Shown: piece by piece, positions 36,197 through 44,761 of the stretch | How the letters are laid out: every line of letters begins with the position of its first letter | Position numbering within the stretch: position 1 is the stretch's first letter | Assembly (NCBI GenBank): GCA_020847735.1 | Contig: JADLBL010000015.1 | Coordinates: forward strand, 62,001-126,000 | Source of the DNA: Candidatus Eisenbacteria bacterium | GTDB taxonomy: Bacteria > Eisenbacteria > RBG-16-71-46 | Direction of reading: 5' to 3' | Length of the DNA stretch: 64,000 nucleotides | Made by a program: the position numbers and the translations under genes | Notes under the pieces: generated by a model | What the model saw: only the letters and a program-made list of their open reading frames with translations | Told to the model about the DNA's origin: nothing | Databases searched by the model: none

Positions 36197-37952
36197 CGAC
36201 GAAGGCCTCGTGGCCGTGGCCGGCGCCGTGGCCGACCGAACGCCCGTGCGCTGGGAGGACGAGTGCTCGCGCACACCCGAGCGCGCTCCCGAACTGGCGC
36301 GGCTGAAGGAGCTGGCCGCGCTCGAGGCGGCCATGACGCGCGTGCGCGATGGCGGTCCGCGCGAGGCGCTGTTCACGTGGGGCGCGCTGCAGGCGGTCGA
36401 GCGCCTCGGCGAGGGCTCCTTCGCCGAGGTCTGGCGGGCCTGGGATCCGGTGCTTCAGCGGGAAGTGGCGCTCAAGCTGCGCCGCGACGGCGCCGCCGGG
36501 CCGGCCGGCGGCCGGCGCTGGATCGAGGAGGCCCGGCGCCTGGCGCGCCTGCGTCACCCGCACGTCCTCGCCGTGCTCGGTGCCGACGAGCACGAAGGTC
36601 GCGCGGGCCTGTGGACGGAACTGATCGAGGGCGTGACGCTCGAGGACTGGATCGCGGCGCAGGGCCCGCTCGGCGCGCGCGAGGCGGTGGCGGTCGGGCT
36701 CGACCTGTGCAACGCGCTGGCCGCGGTTCACGCGGCCGGGCTCGTGCACGGCGATGTCAGCCTGCGCAACGTGATGCGCGAAGGCCGGGCCGGCGCGGCC
36801 GACCGCTCCGGCCGCATCGTGCTCATGGACTTCGGCAGCGCCCGCGAAGCGCGGGCCGGCAGCCTGGCGGCGTTCGGCACGCCCGCCTTCACGGCCCCCG
36901 AGGTGCTCGAGGGAGGGCCGGCCGACGTTCGTTCGGACGTCTATTCGCTCGGCGTCGTGCTCTACCGCCTGCTCACGGCCCGCTACCCGGTCGAGCCGGG
37001 CCCGCTCGACGCCATGCGCGCCCGCCTCGCGCGCGGCGAACGTACGGCGCTGCGCGACGCCCGCCCGGACCTGCCCGGTCCGCTCGTCTCGGCGGTCGAG
37101 CGCGCCTGCGATCCCGATCGGGCGTCGCGTTTCGCGAGCGCGGCCGAACTCGAGCAGGCGCTCGCCGGCTCGGTGCCACGCTCGCGCGAGGACGCGCCCG
37201 CCGGCCGGAGGGCGACGCGCCCGCTCGCGCTCGGCGTGACGCTCGCGGCGCTGGCCGTGGTGGCGCTGCTCGCCGGACGCGCGCTGCAGCGGCGGACCGC
37301 TCCGCCTGAGACCAGCGCACCGACCGCGACTTCGGACGTACCCGCGCGCATCGCGGCACCGCCGGCTGCGACGCCCGCGCCTTCCGCGCCGCAGCTCGAG
37401 GCATCGCTGGTGCGCGTCACGGCGGGCGCACACGAGGTGCTGCGCAGCGGCGATCTCGTCGCGCCCGGCGACGAACTGGCGCTCGAGTTGGACGCGCGCG
37501 AGCCGGTGCACGCCTACGTGCTGAGCGAGGACGAAACGGGCGCGGTCTTTGTCCTGTTCCCGCTGGCCGGCCGCGGAGCAGTCAACCCGCTCGCCCCTGG
37601 GCCCCGCAGGCTGCCGGGCAGCGAGGACGGCCACGAACTGTCCTGGCAGGTCACCAGCGCCGGCGGACGCGAGACCTTCCTGCTGCTCGCCTCGCGCACG
37701 CCCCTCGCGCCCGTCGCCGAGGCCACGGCGGGCCTGCCGCAGGCCCGCCCGGAGACGCCGGTCGCCTACCACCCTTTGCCGCCCGAGGCGCTGGCGCGAC
37801 TGCGCGGCGTGGGCGGAGTGGTCGCGGGGCCACCCTTGCGGACCGAGCGCCGAGCCAGCATGCTGGCCGCGCTCGCGCGCGACCTCGAGGACTCGGCCGC
37901 AGGCAGGCCCATCTGGCTGCGCCTCGTCGTGCTCGAGAATCCCGCTCCCTGA
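36177..37952 (+). CDS. Membrane Ser/Thr protein kinase with DUF4384-like sensor domain
   Basis: A 591-residue Hanks-type kinase. The glycine loop LGEGSFAEVW is at 78-87, ATP-Lys at 100 (VALKL), the catalytic loop HGDVSLRN at 191-198, DFG at 218-220 and the APE motif at 240-242. The usual HRD Arg is Gly and the Lys after the catalytic Asp is Ser, while the catalytic Asp and metal Asn are kept. One membrane span (about 349-369) leads to an extracytoplasmic domain of about 200 residues whose ELALELDAREPVHAYVLSEDETGAVFVLFP core resembles DUF4384. GTG 36177 overlaps the sigma gene by 20 bp, with GGAGGAG upstream. Confidence 0.92.
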   Translation: MAAPEADDEGLVAVAGAVADRTPVRWEDECSRTPERAPELARLKELAALEAAMTRVRDGGPREALFTWGALQAVERLGEGSFAEVWRAWDPVLQREVALKLRRDGAAGPAGGRRWIEEARRLARLRHPHVLAVLGADEHEGRAGLWTELIEGVTLEDWIAAQGPLGAREAVAVGLDLCNALAAVHAAGLVHGDVSLRNVMREGRAGAADRSGRIVLMDFGSAREARAGSLAAFGTPAFTAPEVLEGGPADVRSDVYSLGVVLYRLLTARYPVEPGPLDAMRARLARGERTALRDARPDLPGPLVSAVERACDPDRASRFASAAELEQALAGSVPRSREDAPAGRRATRPLALGVTLAALAVVALLAGRALQRRTAPPETSAPTATSDVPARIAAPPAATPAPSAPQLEASLVRVTAGAHEVLRSGDLVAPGDELALELDAREPVHAYVLSEDETGAVFVLFPLAGRGAVNPLAPGPRRLPGSEDGHELSWQVTSAGGRETFLLLASRTPLAPVAEATAGLPQARPETPVAYHPLPPEALARLRGVGGVVAGPPLRTERRASMLAALARDLEDSAAGRPIWLRLVVLENPAP

Positions 37953-37990
37953 GCGCCCGCCGGCGCGGGAGCCTCCGATCGCGAGGGCCC

Positions 37991-40900
37991 ATGCCGACGG
38001 GACGTGCCGCCTGGATCCTGCTGCTGCTCGCCGCCGCGCCGGGCGTCGCCGCGGCGGCCGCGCGCACGCCCGATTCGCTCGCGTTCGTGCGGGAGGGATT
38101 CGCCACGCGCGGCACCGACCCGGCGGTCGTGGCGCTCGCCGAGCGCGTGCTGACCCGTCGTGCGGCCGGGCGCGGGGCGCGGGCAGGCGACGTCGCCGAG
38201 GCCTGGGAATGGCTCGGCCGACTGCGGCTGCTGCGCGTCGAGTACACCGCCGCGGACACCGCGTTCCAGCGCGCGGTCGAACTGCGTCGCGGCGCCCGGC
38301 CCGCGGACGCGCGCGCGAGCGCCGACGCGCTCGGCTGGCTCGCCGAGGCGCAGCGCGTCACCAAGCAGCTCGCCCGCGCCGAAACCACCGCGGTCGCCTC
38401 GCTGGCGGCCTTCGCCCGCCTCTCGCCACCGGACACCGCGAGCGAGATTCGCGTGCGCGGGACCCTGGGCAACGTCCACGCCGAGCGCGGCCGTGGCCCG
38501 CTCGCGGTGGCCGAGCTCGAGCGCGTGGTGGAGCTGGCGTCGGGTCGCCACGCGCCCGACTCGCTGCAACTCGGGCAGGCGCTTCGCAATCTGGGTCGCG
38601 CCCGCTCGGTGGCGGGCGACCTGCGCGGCGCGCTCGCGGATTTCGATCATGCCGCCGAAGTTCAGGAAGCTTCGCGCGGGGCGGCCCGGGCGCAACTCGC
38701 CACGACGCTCATGCTCTCGGCGATGACCGCCTCGTCGCTCGGCGACGGCGTCGCCGCGCGGCGCGCGGCCGAGCGCGCGCTGGCGATTCGCGAACAGGTG
38801 TTCGGTCCGGACCACCCGGCGGTGGCCGTGACGCTGTCCACGCTGGGCGGCGCGCACCGGCTGCTCGGTGACGACGAGGGCGCGATCCCGCTCTACGAGC
38901 GAGCGGTGGACGTCATGCGCGCGGCGCCGAGGCCGAACCCCTTCGACTTCGCGCTGGCGCTCAACAACCTCGGCAACGCCTGCCTGGCGACGGGCGACGG
39001 CGAGCGCGCCCGGCGCTGCCTGCTCGAGGCGCGGCGGGTGCGCGAGCGCGCGTTCGGGCCGGGCTCGGGCAGCGGGACTTACAGCCGCACGCGCCTGGCG
39101 GAAGCGCTGCTGCTGCTGGGCCAGCCCGACTCCGCCGCCGCCGAGCTCGCGCCCGCGCTCGCCGGGCTTCGCGCCAACGCGGGGCCGCAGTCCGATCTCG
39201 ATCTGGGCGACGCGCTGGCGATTGGCGGGCGGATCGACTGGGCGCTCGGCCGTCGCGCCGAGGCGATCGCGGCGTTCGGCGACGCCGCGGCCCGGCGTGC
39301 GGCGGCCGCGGGCGTGGGCTCGCCCTACACGCTCGAGACGCTGGCCCTGCGGGCCGCCGCGCGCCTCGCGACCGGCGACCGCGAGGGCGCGCTGGCCGAC
39401 GCCCGGCGAATCGAGGAGGCGAGCCGCGACCTGCTCTCGCACAGCGCCCGTTCGCTCGCCGAGCACGAGGCTCTGGCGCTCGAGCGCCGGCGCGCGTCGG
39501 GCCTCGACGTCTGGCTGACGCTGGCGACGGATTCCCCGGGCCTCGACGCGCAGGGGCGGCGCGATCTGGCCGACGCGGTCGTGCGCGCGCGGCTGCTCGT
39601 GCTCGACCAGCTCGCCGAGGAGCGCAGGGCGCTGCGGGACGAGCGGCCGGCGCTCGCGCCGGCCGCCCGCGAGCTGAAGAGCGCGCGCGACGCGCTGGCG
39701 AGCGCGCTCGTCGAGGCCCTGCGCCAGGACCGCGCGCCGGACTCGGTGGCGACCCGCGCGCGGCGGCGGCGCGAGGCGGCCGAACTCGCGCTCGCCCGGC
39801 AGAGCGAGGTCTTCGCGGTCAGCCTGAGGCGCGCCGGCGCCGGGCTGGCGGAGGTCGCGGCACAGCTCGGGCCGGGCACGGCGCTGGTTTCATTCGTGCG
39901 GTACGTCCCGCCCGCCACGCTGGGCGAAGCGCGCGACTCCGCTCCCGCGCGCTACGCGGCCCTCGTCACGCACGCCGGCGGCGCGGCGCCCGAGGTGGTG
40001 GCGCTCGGCGATGCGGCCCGGATCGAAGCGGCGGTCGCACGCTGGCTCGAGGCGTGCGCCACGCCGCCACCCGCCGGCGATGCGCTCGCCCGCGCGGCCG
40101 AGCGACGCTGCGACGCCCTCGGCCGCACCGTCTACGACCGGGTGTGGTCGCCGCTCGCGCCCCGGCTGGCGAACGCACGGCGCGTGTTCGTCGTGCCCGA
40201 CGGCGTGCTGCACGCCGTCAACTTCCTCGCCCTGCCCTCGCCGCGTGGAGGCCGCCTCGTCGAGCGCGGAGCGGTGCTGCACCGGCTCACCGCGGAGCGC
40301 GATCTGCTGCCCTGGCCCGGAGAGCCCGCGGGCCGCGGACTGCTGGCGATGGGCGGTGCCGACTTCGATCGCTCCACCGGCACCATCCCGCTGCTCGCCT
40401 CGGCCACCGCGCGCTCCACGGCCGGGACGCCGCACCTTCGGTTCGCGCCGCTCCCGCAGACGGCGGCCGAGGTCGGCGAGGTGGCCGCGCTGTGGCGGGC
40501 CTCCGGGGTTGCCGACGCCGCCGACGTGCGCGTATGGACCGGAGCAGAGGCCACCGAGGCCGAGTTCGAGCGGGCCGCGCCCGGCAGGCGCGTGCTGCAC
40601 CTGGCCACGCACGGCTTCGCGCTCGGCGACACGGCCGCCGCGACGGCCGCACTCGCGGGGGTCCGCGGCGTCGGCGCGGTCACGGCCGGCGGCCCGGGCC
40701 CGGGACTTCTTCGCCGCGCGCCGCTGCTGCCCGGGCTCGCGCTCGCGGGCGCGAACGCGCCCTCGGCGGAGGGCGTCGAGGACGGATTCCTGACCGCGGA
40801 GGAGATCACCTCGCTCGACCTCTCCGGGGTCGAATGGGCCGTGCTCTCGGCGTGCGAAACCGGCCGCCCGGACCCGGCGGCGGCCGAGGCCGTGCAGGGA

Positions 40901-41143
40901 CTTCAGCGGGCCTTCCGCAGAGCCGGGGTTCGCACGGTGATCATGAGCCTGTGGGCGGTGGACGACGCGACCACGCGCGAATGGATGCGCGGACTGTACG
41001 AAGCGCGCCTGCTGCGCGGGCTCGACACGGCGGAAGCGACCACGGAGGCCTGCCGCGGGTGGCTGCGGGCGCGCCGGGCGCGGCGGCTGGACACGCACCC
41101 GTTCCGTTGGGCGGCGTTCGTCGCCGCCGGCGACTGGCGCTGA
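37991..41143 (+). CDS. Exported TPR-CHAT domain (caspase-like) protein
   Basis: A 1050-residue protein. An N-terminal signal peptide (about 1-25) is followed by roughly ten TPR-like helical repeats (about 60-520; AIREQVFGPDHPAVAVTLSTLGGAH, LALNNLGNACLATGDGERARR), a helical spacer, and a C-terminal CHAT domain of the caspase-like clan. The His of the dyad lies in LHLATHGFALGD (near 872) and the Cys in LSACETGRPDP (near 954), so it looks active. TPR-CHAT proteins are known elsewhere as nucleic-acid-system proteases (Csx29) and signalling partners; here it is predicted to be periplasmic or extracellular. It lies 38 bp after the kinase, in one operon. Confidence 0.9.
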   Translation: MPTGRAAWILLLLAAAPGVAAAAARTPDSLAFVREGFATRGTDPAVVALAERVLTRRAAGRGARAGDVAEAWEWLGRLRLLRVEYTAADTAFQRAVELRRGARPADARASADALGWLAEAQRVTKQLARAETTAVASLAAFARLSPPDTASEIRVRGTLGNVHAERGRGPLAVAELERVVELASGRHAPDSLQLGQALRNLGRARSVAGDLRGALADFDHAAEVQEASRGAARAQLATTLMLSAMTASSLGDGVAARRAAERALAIREQVFGPDHPAVAVTLSTLGGAHRLLGDDEGAIPLYERAVDVMRAAPRPNPFDFALALNNLGNACLATGDGERARRCLLEARRVRERAFGPGSGSGTYSRTRLAEALLLLGQPDSAAAELAPALAGLRANAGPQSDLDLGDALAIGGRIDWALGRRAEAIAAFGDAAARRAAAAGVGSPYTLETLALRAAARLATGDREGALADARRIEEASRDLLSHSARSLAEHEALALERRRASGLDVWLTLATDSPGLDAQGRRDLADAVVRARLLVLDQLAEERRALRDERPALAPAARELKSARDALASALVEALRQDRAPDSVATRARRRREAAELALARQSEVFAVSLRRAGAGLAEVAAQLGPGTALVSFVRYVPPATLGEARDSAPARYAALVTHAGGAAPEVVALGDAARIEAAVARWLEACATPPPAGDALARAAERRCDALGRTVYDRVWSPLAPRLANARRVFVVPDGVLHAVNFLALPSPRGGRLVERGAVLHRLTAERDLLPWPGEPAGRGLLAMGGADFDRSTGTIPLLASATARSTAGTPHLRFAPLPQTAAEVGEVAALWRASGVADAADVRVWTGAEATEAEFERAAPGRRVLHLATHGFALGDTAAATAALAGVRGVGAVTAGGPGPGLLRRAPLLPGLALAGANAPSAEGVEDGFLTAEEITSLDLSGVEWAVLSACETGRPDPAAAEAVQGLQRAFRRAGVRTVIMSLWAVDDATTREWMRGLYEARLLRGLDTAEATTEACRGWLRARRARRLDTHPFRWAAFVAAGDWR

Positions 41144-41263
41144 CATCCCGGCGCCGCGCGCGGAAGCGCGGCGTGGTGCGCGTGTGCGGTCGCGCCGGAC
41201 CGGCCGGTTGAGGGGATATCGGCCGAGCGGCCGATGACCCCGACCCGTCCCGGAGGCGAACCC

Positions 41264-41815
41264 ATGCGAAATCTTCCGCTGCGTTGCGCCCTGCTGTGCG
41301 TGGCGCTGGCCCCCGCCCTCGCCTTCGCGCAATCGGGCGGCACCTACAACCTCGACTGGCACTCGCTGACCGGCGGAGGTCTGACCTTCGCCGGCGGCGG
41401 CGGTTACACGCTCGGCGGCGCCGCCGGCCAGCACGACGCCGGCCCGCAGTCGGGTGGCGCGTACGCGCTCGCGGGCGGTTTCTGGGTGGGCGGCCCGGCG
41501 GGCAACGTGGGAGTGCCCGCCGGCGAAGCGCTGCCTCAGGTGTTCGCCGCCGGCCTCGCCGGCCCCAATCCCTCCTCCGGCGCCAGTGTCCTGCGCCTCG
41601 ATCTGCCCGAGGCGCGCCGCGTGCGCGTCGTGCTCCACGGCATTGATGGGCGGGCCGTGCGCGTGCTGCTCGACGGCGAGCGCGGTGCGGGTCGTCACAC
41701 CGTGCGCTGGGACGGAGCAGGCGAAGACGGCCGGCGCGCCGCTCCCGGCATCTATTTCGCGCGAATCGAGGCCGGAGCCTCGCGCGCTTCGGTACGACTC
41801 GTCCGCCTCCAGTAA
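41264..41815 (+). CDS. Small secreted protein with FlgD-like C-terminal domain
   Basis: A 183-residue exported protein: signal peptide, a short Gly-rich middle (GGGLTFAGGGGYTLGGAAGQ...YALAGGFWVG) and a C-terminal beta domain with the pattern LAGPNPSSGASVLRLDLPEARRV...DGRAVRVLLDGERGAGRHTVRWDG...APGIYFARIEAG, the FlgD-Ig/type 9 sorting-like fold. In Bacteroidetes such domains direct export through T9SS; here a comparable surface-attachment or sorting role is inferred. ATG 41264 follows a GGAGGCG site. Function of the mature part unknown. Confidence 0.82.
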   Translation: MRNLPLRCALLCVALAPALAFAQSGGTYNLDWHSLTGGGLTFAGGGGYTLGGAAGQHDAGPQSGGAYALAGGFWVGGPAGNVGVPAGEALPQVFAAGLAGPNPSSGASVLRLDLPEARRVRVVLHGIDGRAVRVLLDGERGAGRHTVRWDGAGEDGRRAAPGIYFARIEAGASRASVRLVRLQ

Positions 41816-41846
41816 CGACTTCCCTCTCCATTCCCCGGAGCCCGAC

Positions 41847-43319
41847 ATGACCCGCTTCCGCAACCGGCCGCACCTGCTCGCCTTCCTCGCCTTCACACTG
41901 CTCGCCGCGGGGATCACGTCACCCGCGCACGCCGCCCCGGTGACCACCGTGTTCACCTACCAGGGCCGGCTTCAGATGAACTCCACCGCGTACACCGGCA
42001 CGGCCGACCTCGTGTTCCGCCTCCACGACGACTTCGCCGCCGGGAACCAGGTGGGAGGCGACGTCGGCGTCAGCGGCGTCACCGTCACGGACGGCTACTT
42101 CACGGTCGAGCTGGATTTCGGTCCCGTCTACGACGGCACAGCGTTGTGGCTCGAGACCGAGGTGATGACGCCGGGAGACGGCGGCTTCACCCTGCTCGCC
42201 CCGCGGCAGTCCCTCACCGCGGCTCCGTTCGCGCTCTACGCGCTCGGCGCGCCCGGCGGCGGCGGTGGCAGCCAGTGGTCCGACGTCGCGAACGGCATCG
42301 AATACTCGGCCGGCAACGTGGGAATCGGCGTCGCCCCCGGCGTGGACCGCAAGCTGTGGATCGCGACCGGCACGTCCGACATGAACACGCTCTTCCTGAC
42401 CAGCAACAACACGAACTATGCGACCCTGGCCGTTCGCAACGACGCGGCGAACGGCTACGGCGTCTACGACGCCTGGAGCGACCGGCATTACATTGCCGGC
42501 CGCCTCGGGCTCGGCACGCTGAGCCCGGGCTACCCCCTCGACGTCTACGCCAGCCTCAAGCCAGGAGCGCGCATCGTGTCCACGGGCTCGACGCTCACGC
42601 CCGGCACGCACGCGGCGCTGTACGTGAGCGGACTCACCGGCGGCGGGCTGTTCGGCGGTGTCTCGGACGGCATCTACTCCGCCAGCACCGACGGCCGCGG
42701 CATCTCCGGCTGGAGTCAGTACCTCTACGGCGTGACCGGGGACTGCACCTCATCGGGTACCTACGGATTCCTGGGCACGCCCAACGAGGGTGTGTACGGC
42801 TACTCGCCGTCCGTCTCGAAACCAGCGGGGCGTTTCAACTGCGCGGTGGGCGGCGTGGCGATCGAGGCCAACGGCCTCGCGAAGGTGAAGACGCTGCAGA
42901 TTCTGGGCGGCGCCGACCTCGCCGAGCGCTTCGAGGTGGACGGCGCGCCCGAGCCGGGCACGGTGCTGGCCATTGACCCCGCGCGGCCCGGCCGGCTCGA
43001 GCCCGCCGCCGAGGCCTACTCGCACCGCGTCGCCGGCGTCGTCAGCGGCGCGAACGCGCTCGATGCCGGCATCGTCCTGAGCAAGGACGGCCACACCGAG
43101 GGCACCGCGGCCGTCGCGCTGACCGGCCGGGTGTGGGTGAAAGGCGACGCCACCGCCGCGCCGATCACGGCCGGCGACCTTCTCACCACGTCCTCGCTGG
43201 CGGGCCACGCGATGAAGGCCGCCGACCGCGAGCGCGCGCACGGCGCGGTGCTTGGCAAGGCGATGACCGCGCTCGGTTCGGGCACCGGCATGGTGCTCGT
43301 GCTGGTGAGCCTCCAGTGA
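41847..43319 (+). CDS. Secreted surface protein, tail-fibre-like repeats with possible autoproteolytic end
   Basis: A 490-residue exported protein. After the signal peptide, an N-terminal domain starts with FTYQGRLQMNSTAYTGTADLVFRLHD, a pattern common in surface proteins of the wider FCB/PVC groups. A middle section reads like tail-fibre or collagen-like shafts (DRHYIAGRLGLGTLSPGYPLDVYASL, GIYSASTDGRGISGWSQYLYGVTG). The C-terminus (GADLAERFEVDGAPEPGTVL...HRVAGVVSG) resembles the Peptidase_G2/IMC-type auto-cleaving domain of phage fibres, a low-confidence call. The next gene starts inside its stop codon (GTGA). Confidence 0.78.
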   Translation: MTRFRNRPHLLAFLAFTLLAAGITSPAHAAPVTTVFTYQGRLQMNSTAYTGTADLVFRLHDDFAAGNQVGGDVGVSGVTVTDGYFTVELDFGPVYDGTALWLETEVMTPGDGGFTLLAPRQSLTAAPFALYALGAPGGGGGSQWSDVANGIEYSAGNVGIGVAPGVDRKLWIATGTSDMNTLFLTSNNTNYATLAVRNDAANGYGVYDAWSDRHYIAGRLGLGTLSPGYPLDVYASLKPGARIVSTGSTLTPGTHAALYVSGLTGGGLFGGVSDGIYSASTDGRGISGWSQYLYGVTGDCTSSGTYGFLGTPNEGVYGYSPSVSKPAGRFNCAVGGVAIEANGLAKVKTLQILGGADLAERFEVDGAPEPGTVLAIDPARPGRLEPAAEAYSHRVAGVVSGANALDAGIVLSKDGHTEGTAAVALTGRVWVKGDATAAPITAGDLLTTSSLAGHAMKAADRERAHGAVLGKAMTALGSGTGMVLVLVSLQ

Positions 43320-44704
43320 GCGCGCGCTTCGAACCTTCCGCCGCGCGGGCGGTGGCGCTGGCCCTGGCGCTCGTCACCACGGTCGCGCTGTCTCGGGCGG
43401 AGGCCGCACCGCGCGGTCCGGGCTGGCGGACGACACCCGTCGCGCGTTCGTCCGCGGTCCTGGCCGGCGAGCCGGGAAAGCCCGTGCGCGAGGTGGATCT
43501 CGGCACGGTCGAGATGCCCGGGGCGCCGTGGCTGCGGCTCGTCTTCGGACCCTGCGCGCTCGGCGATTCGAGCCGCATCCTGCTGCGCTCGGGCTGGAAC
43601 GACGACTGGCAGACGCTCGACGCGCGCGCGCTCGCGGACTGGGGAAACACATCGGCGGTCTTCAACGGCGACCGCATCGAGGTGAAGCTGCTCGTGGCGC
43701 CCGGCGACCGGGACGTGCAGGCCAGCGTGCGCGGCGCGGTCGTGGGTATCGGCGAGCCGCTGCGGCCGCAGACGCAGTGCGGGGCGAACGACGACCGCGT
43801 CGCCTCGGGCGACAATCGCGTCGCGCGCGTCTTCAACAGCGGCTGCACCGCGTGGCGCGTCGGCAACGGCGCGTTCCTCACGGCCGGGCATTGCGCCGAC
43901 TTCGACCCGGACGCGGCCGGGCCGATGCTGCCCGACGGCTTGCTCGATCTGAGCGGAGTCGTCGAGTTCAACGTCCCGTGGTCCGGTCACGACGGCACGC
44001 TGGTGGCGGCCGCCCCGCAGGACCAGTACCCCATCAACCTCGCGAACGTTCAGTGGCGCTTCGACGGCGACGGCCAGGGTCTCGGCAAGGACTGGTGCGT
44101 GTTCGGCGTGAACCGCAACGCCAATACCGGATTGCTCCCGCACCAGGCCTACGGGCTGCCGTTCCGGATCACTCGCGAGCTGCCCGCCAACGGTTCGACG
44201 ATTCGCGTCACCGGCTTCGGCACCGACGCCGACTCCACGAACCAGACCAATCAGACCGCGGCCGGCCCGTTCAGCGGCGAGTCCGCGTCCGGTGCCGACA
44301 TCCGCCTCGACTACGCGGTGGACACCGAGGGCGGCAACTCCGGCAGCCCGGCGATCTGGGAGGGCTGGAACATCGCGATCGGGGTGCACACGAACGGCGG
44401 CTGCACGACGTCCGGCGGCGGCAATGTCGCGACGTCGTTCGAGGTGGACGCGCTCGAGAACGCGATCAACGCCTTCCCCGGTGCCGGCTCGACGCACGTG
44501 GACGCGGGTCATCCGTTTCCGGTCGTCGAGAGCGGCTCGCTGATGCGGCCGTGGAACACGTTCATGGAGGGCGTCGGCGCCGTCGTCACCGGCGCGACCG
44601 TCTCGGTGTTCACGGGCAACTACAGCGTTCCCGCGGGCTCCAGCATCGTTCGCGCGATGACCATCTCCGCGAGTGTCGGCCCGGTGACGGTGACCGCACC
44701 CTGA
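43316..44704 (+). CDS. Secreted trypsin-like serine protease
   Basis: A 462-residue chymotrypsin-fold protease with a signal peptide of about 31 residues and a ~130-residue propeptide-like N-region. The triad is visible: His in FLTAGHCAD (about 192), Asp in GKDWCVFGV (about 259) and Ser in TEGGNSGSPAI (about 342). A C-terminal beta-rich extension follows. Its GTG start overlaps the preceding stop. The gene closes a run of secreted proteins after the sigma-kinase-CHAT genes, raising the possibility that it matures or trims the neighbouring surface proteins (inference). Confidence 0.9.
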   Translation: MSARFEPSAARAVALALALVTTVALSRAEAAPRGPGWRTTPVARSSAVLAGEPGKPVREVDLGTVEMPGAPWLRLVFGPCALGDSSRILLRSGWNDDWQTLDARALADWGNTSAVFNGDRIEVKLLVAPGDRDVQASVRGAVVGIGEPLRPQTQCGANDDRVASGDNRVARVFNSGCTAWRVGNGAFLTAGHCADFDPDAAGPMLPDGLLDLSGVVEFNVPWSGHDGTLVAAAPQDQYPINLANVQWRFDGDGQGLGKDWCVFGVNRNANTGLLPHQAYGLPFRITRELPANGSTIRVTGFGTDADSTNQTNQTAAGPFSGESASGADIRLDYAVDTEGGNSGSPAIWEGWNIAIGVHTNGGCTTSGGGNVATSFEVDALENAINAFPGAGSTHVDAGHPFPVVESGSLMRPWNTFMEGVGAVVTGATVSVFTGNYSVPAGSSIVRAMTISASVGPVTVTAP

Positions 44705-44711
44705 AACGATC

Positions 44712-44741
44712 GGGCCGGCGCCCCGGGGGGAGCGCCGGCCC
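44712..44741. terminator. GC hairpin between convergent protease and lipA genes
   Basis: A perfect 10-bp inverted repeat (44712-44721 and 44732-44741) with a 10-nt GC loop lies between the two stop codons. No T-tract on either side. Confidence 0.5.
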
Positions 44742-44761
44742 TGGACGTTCACCCTGCGCGG

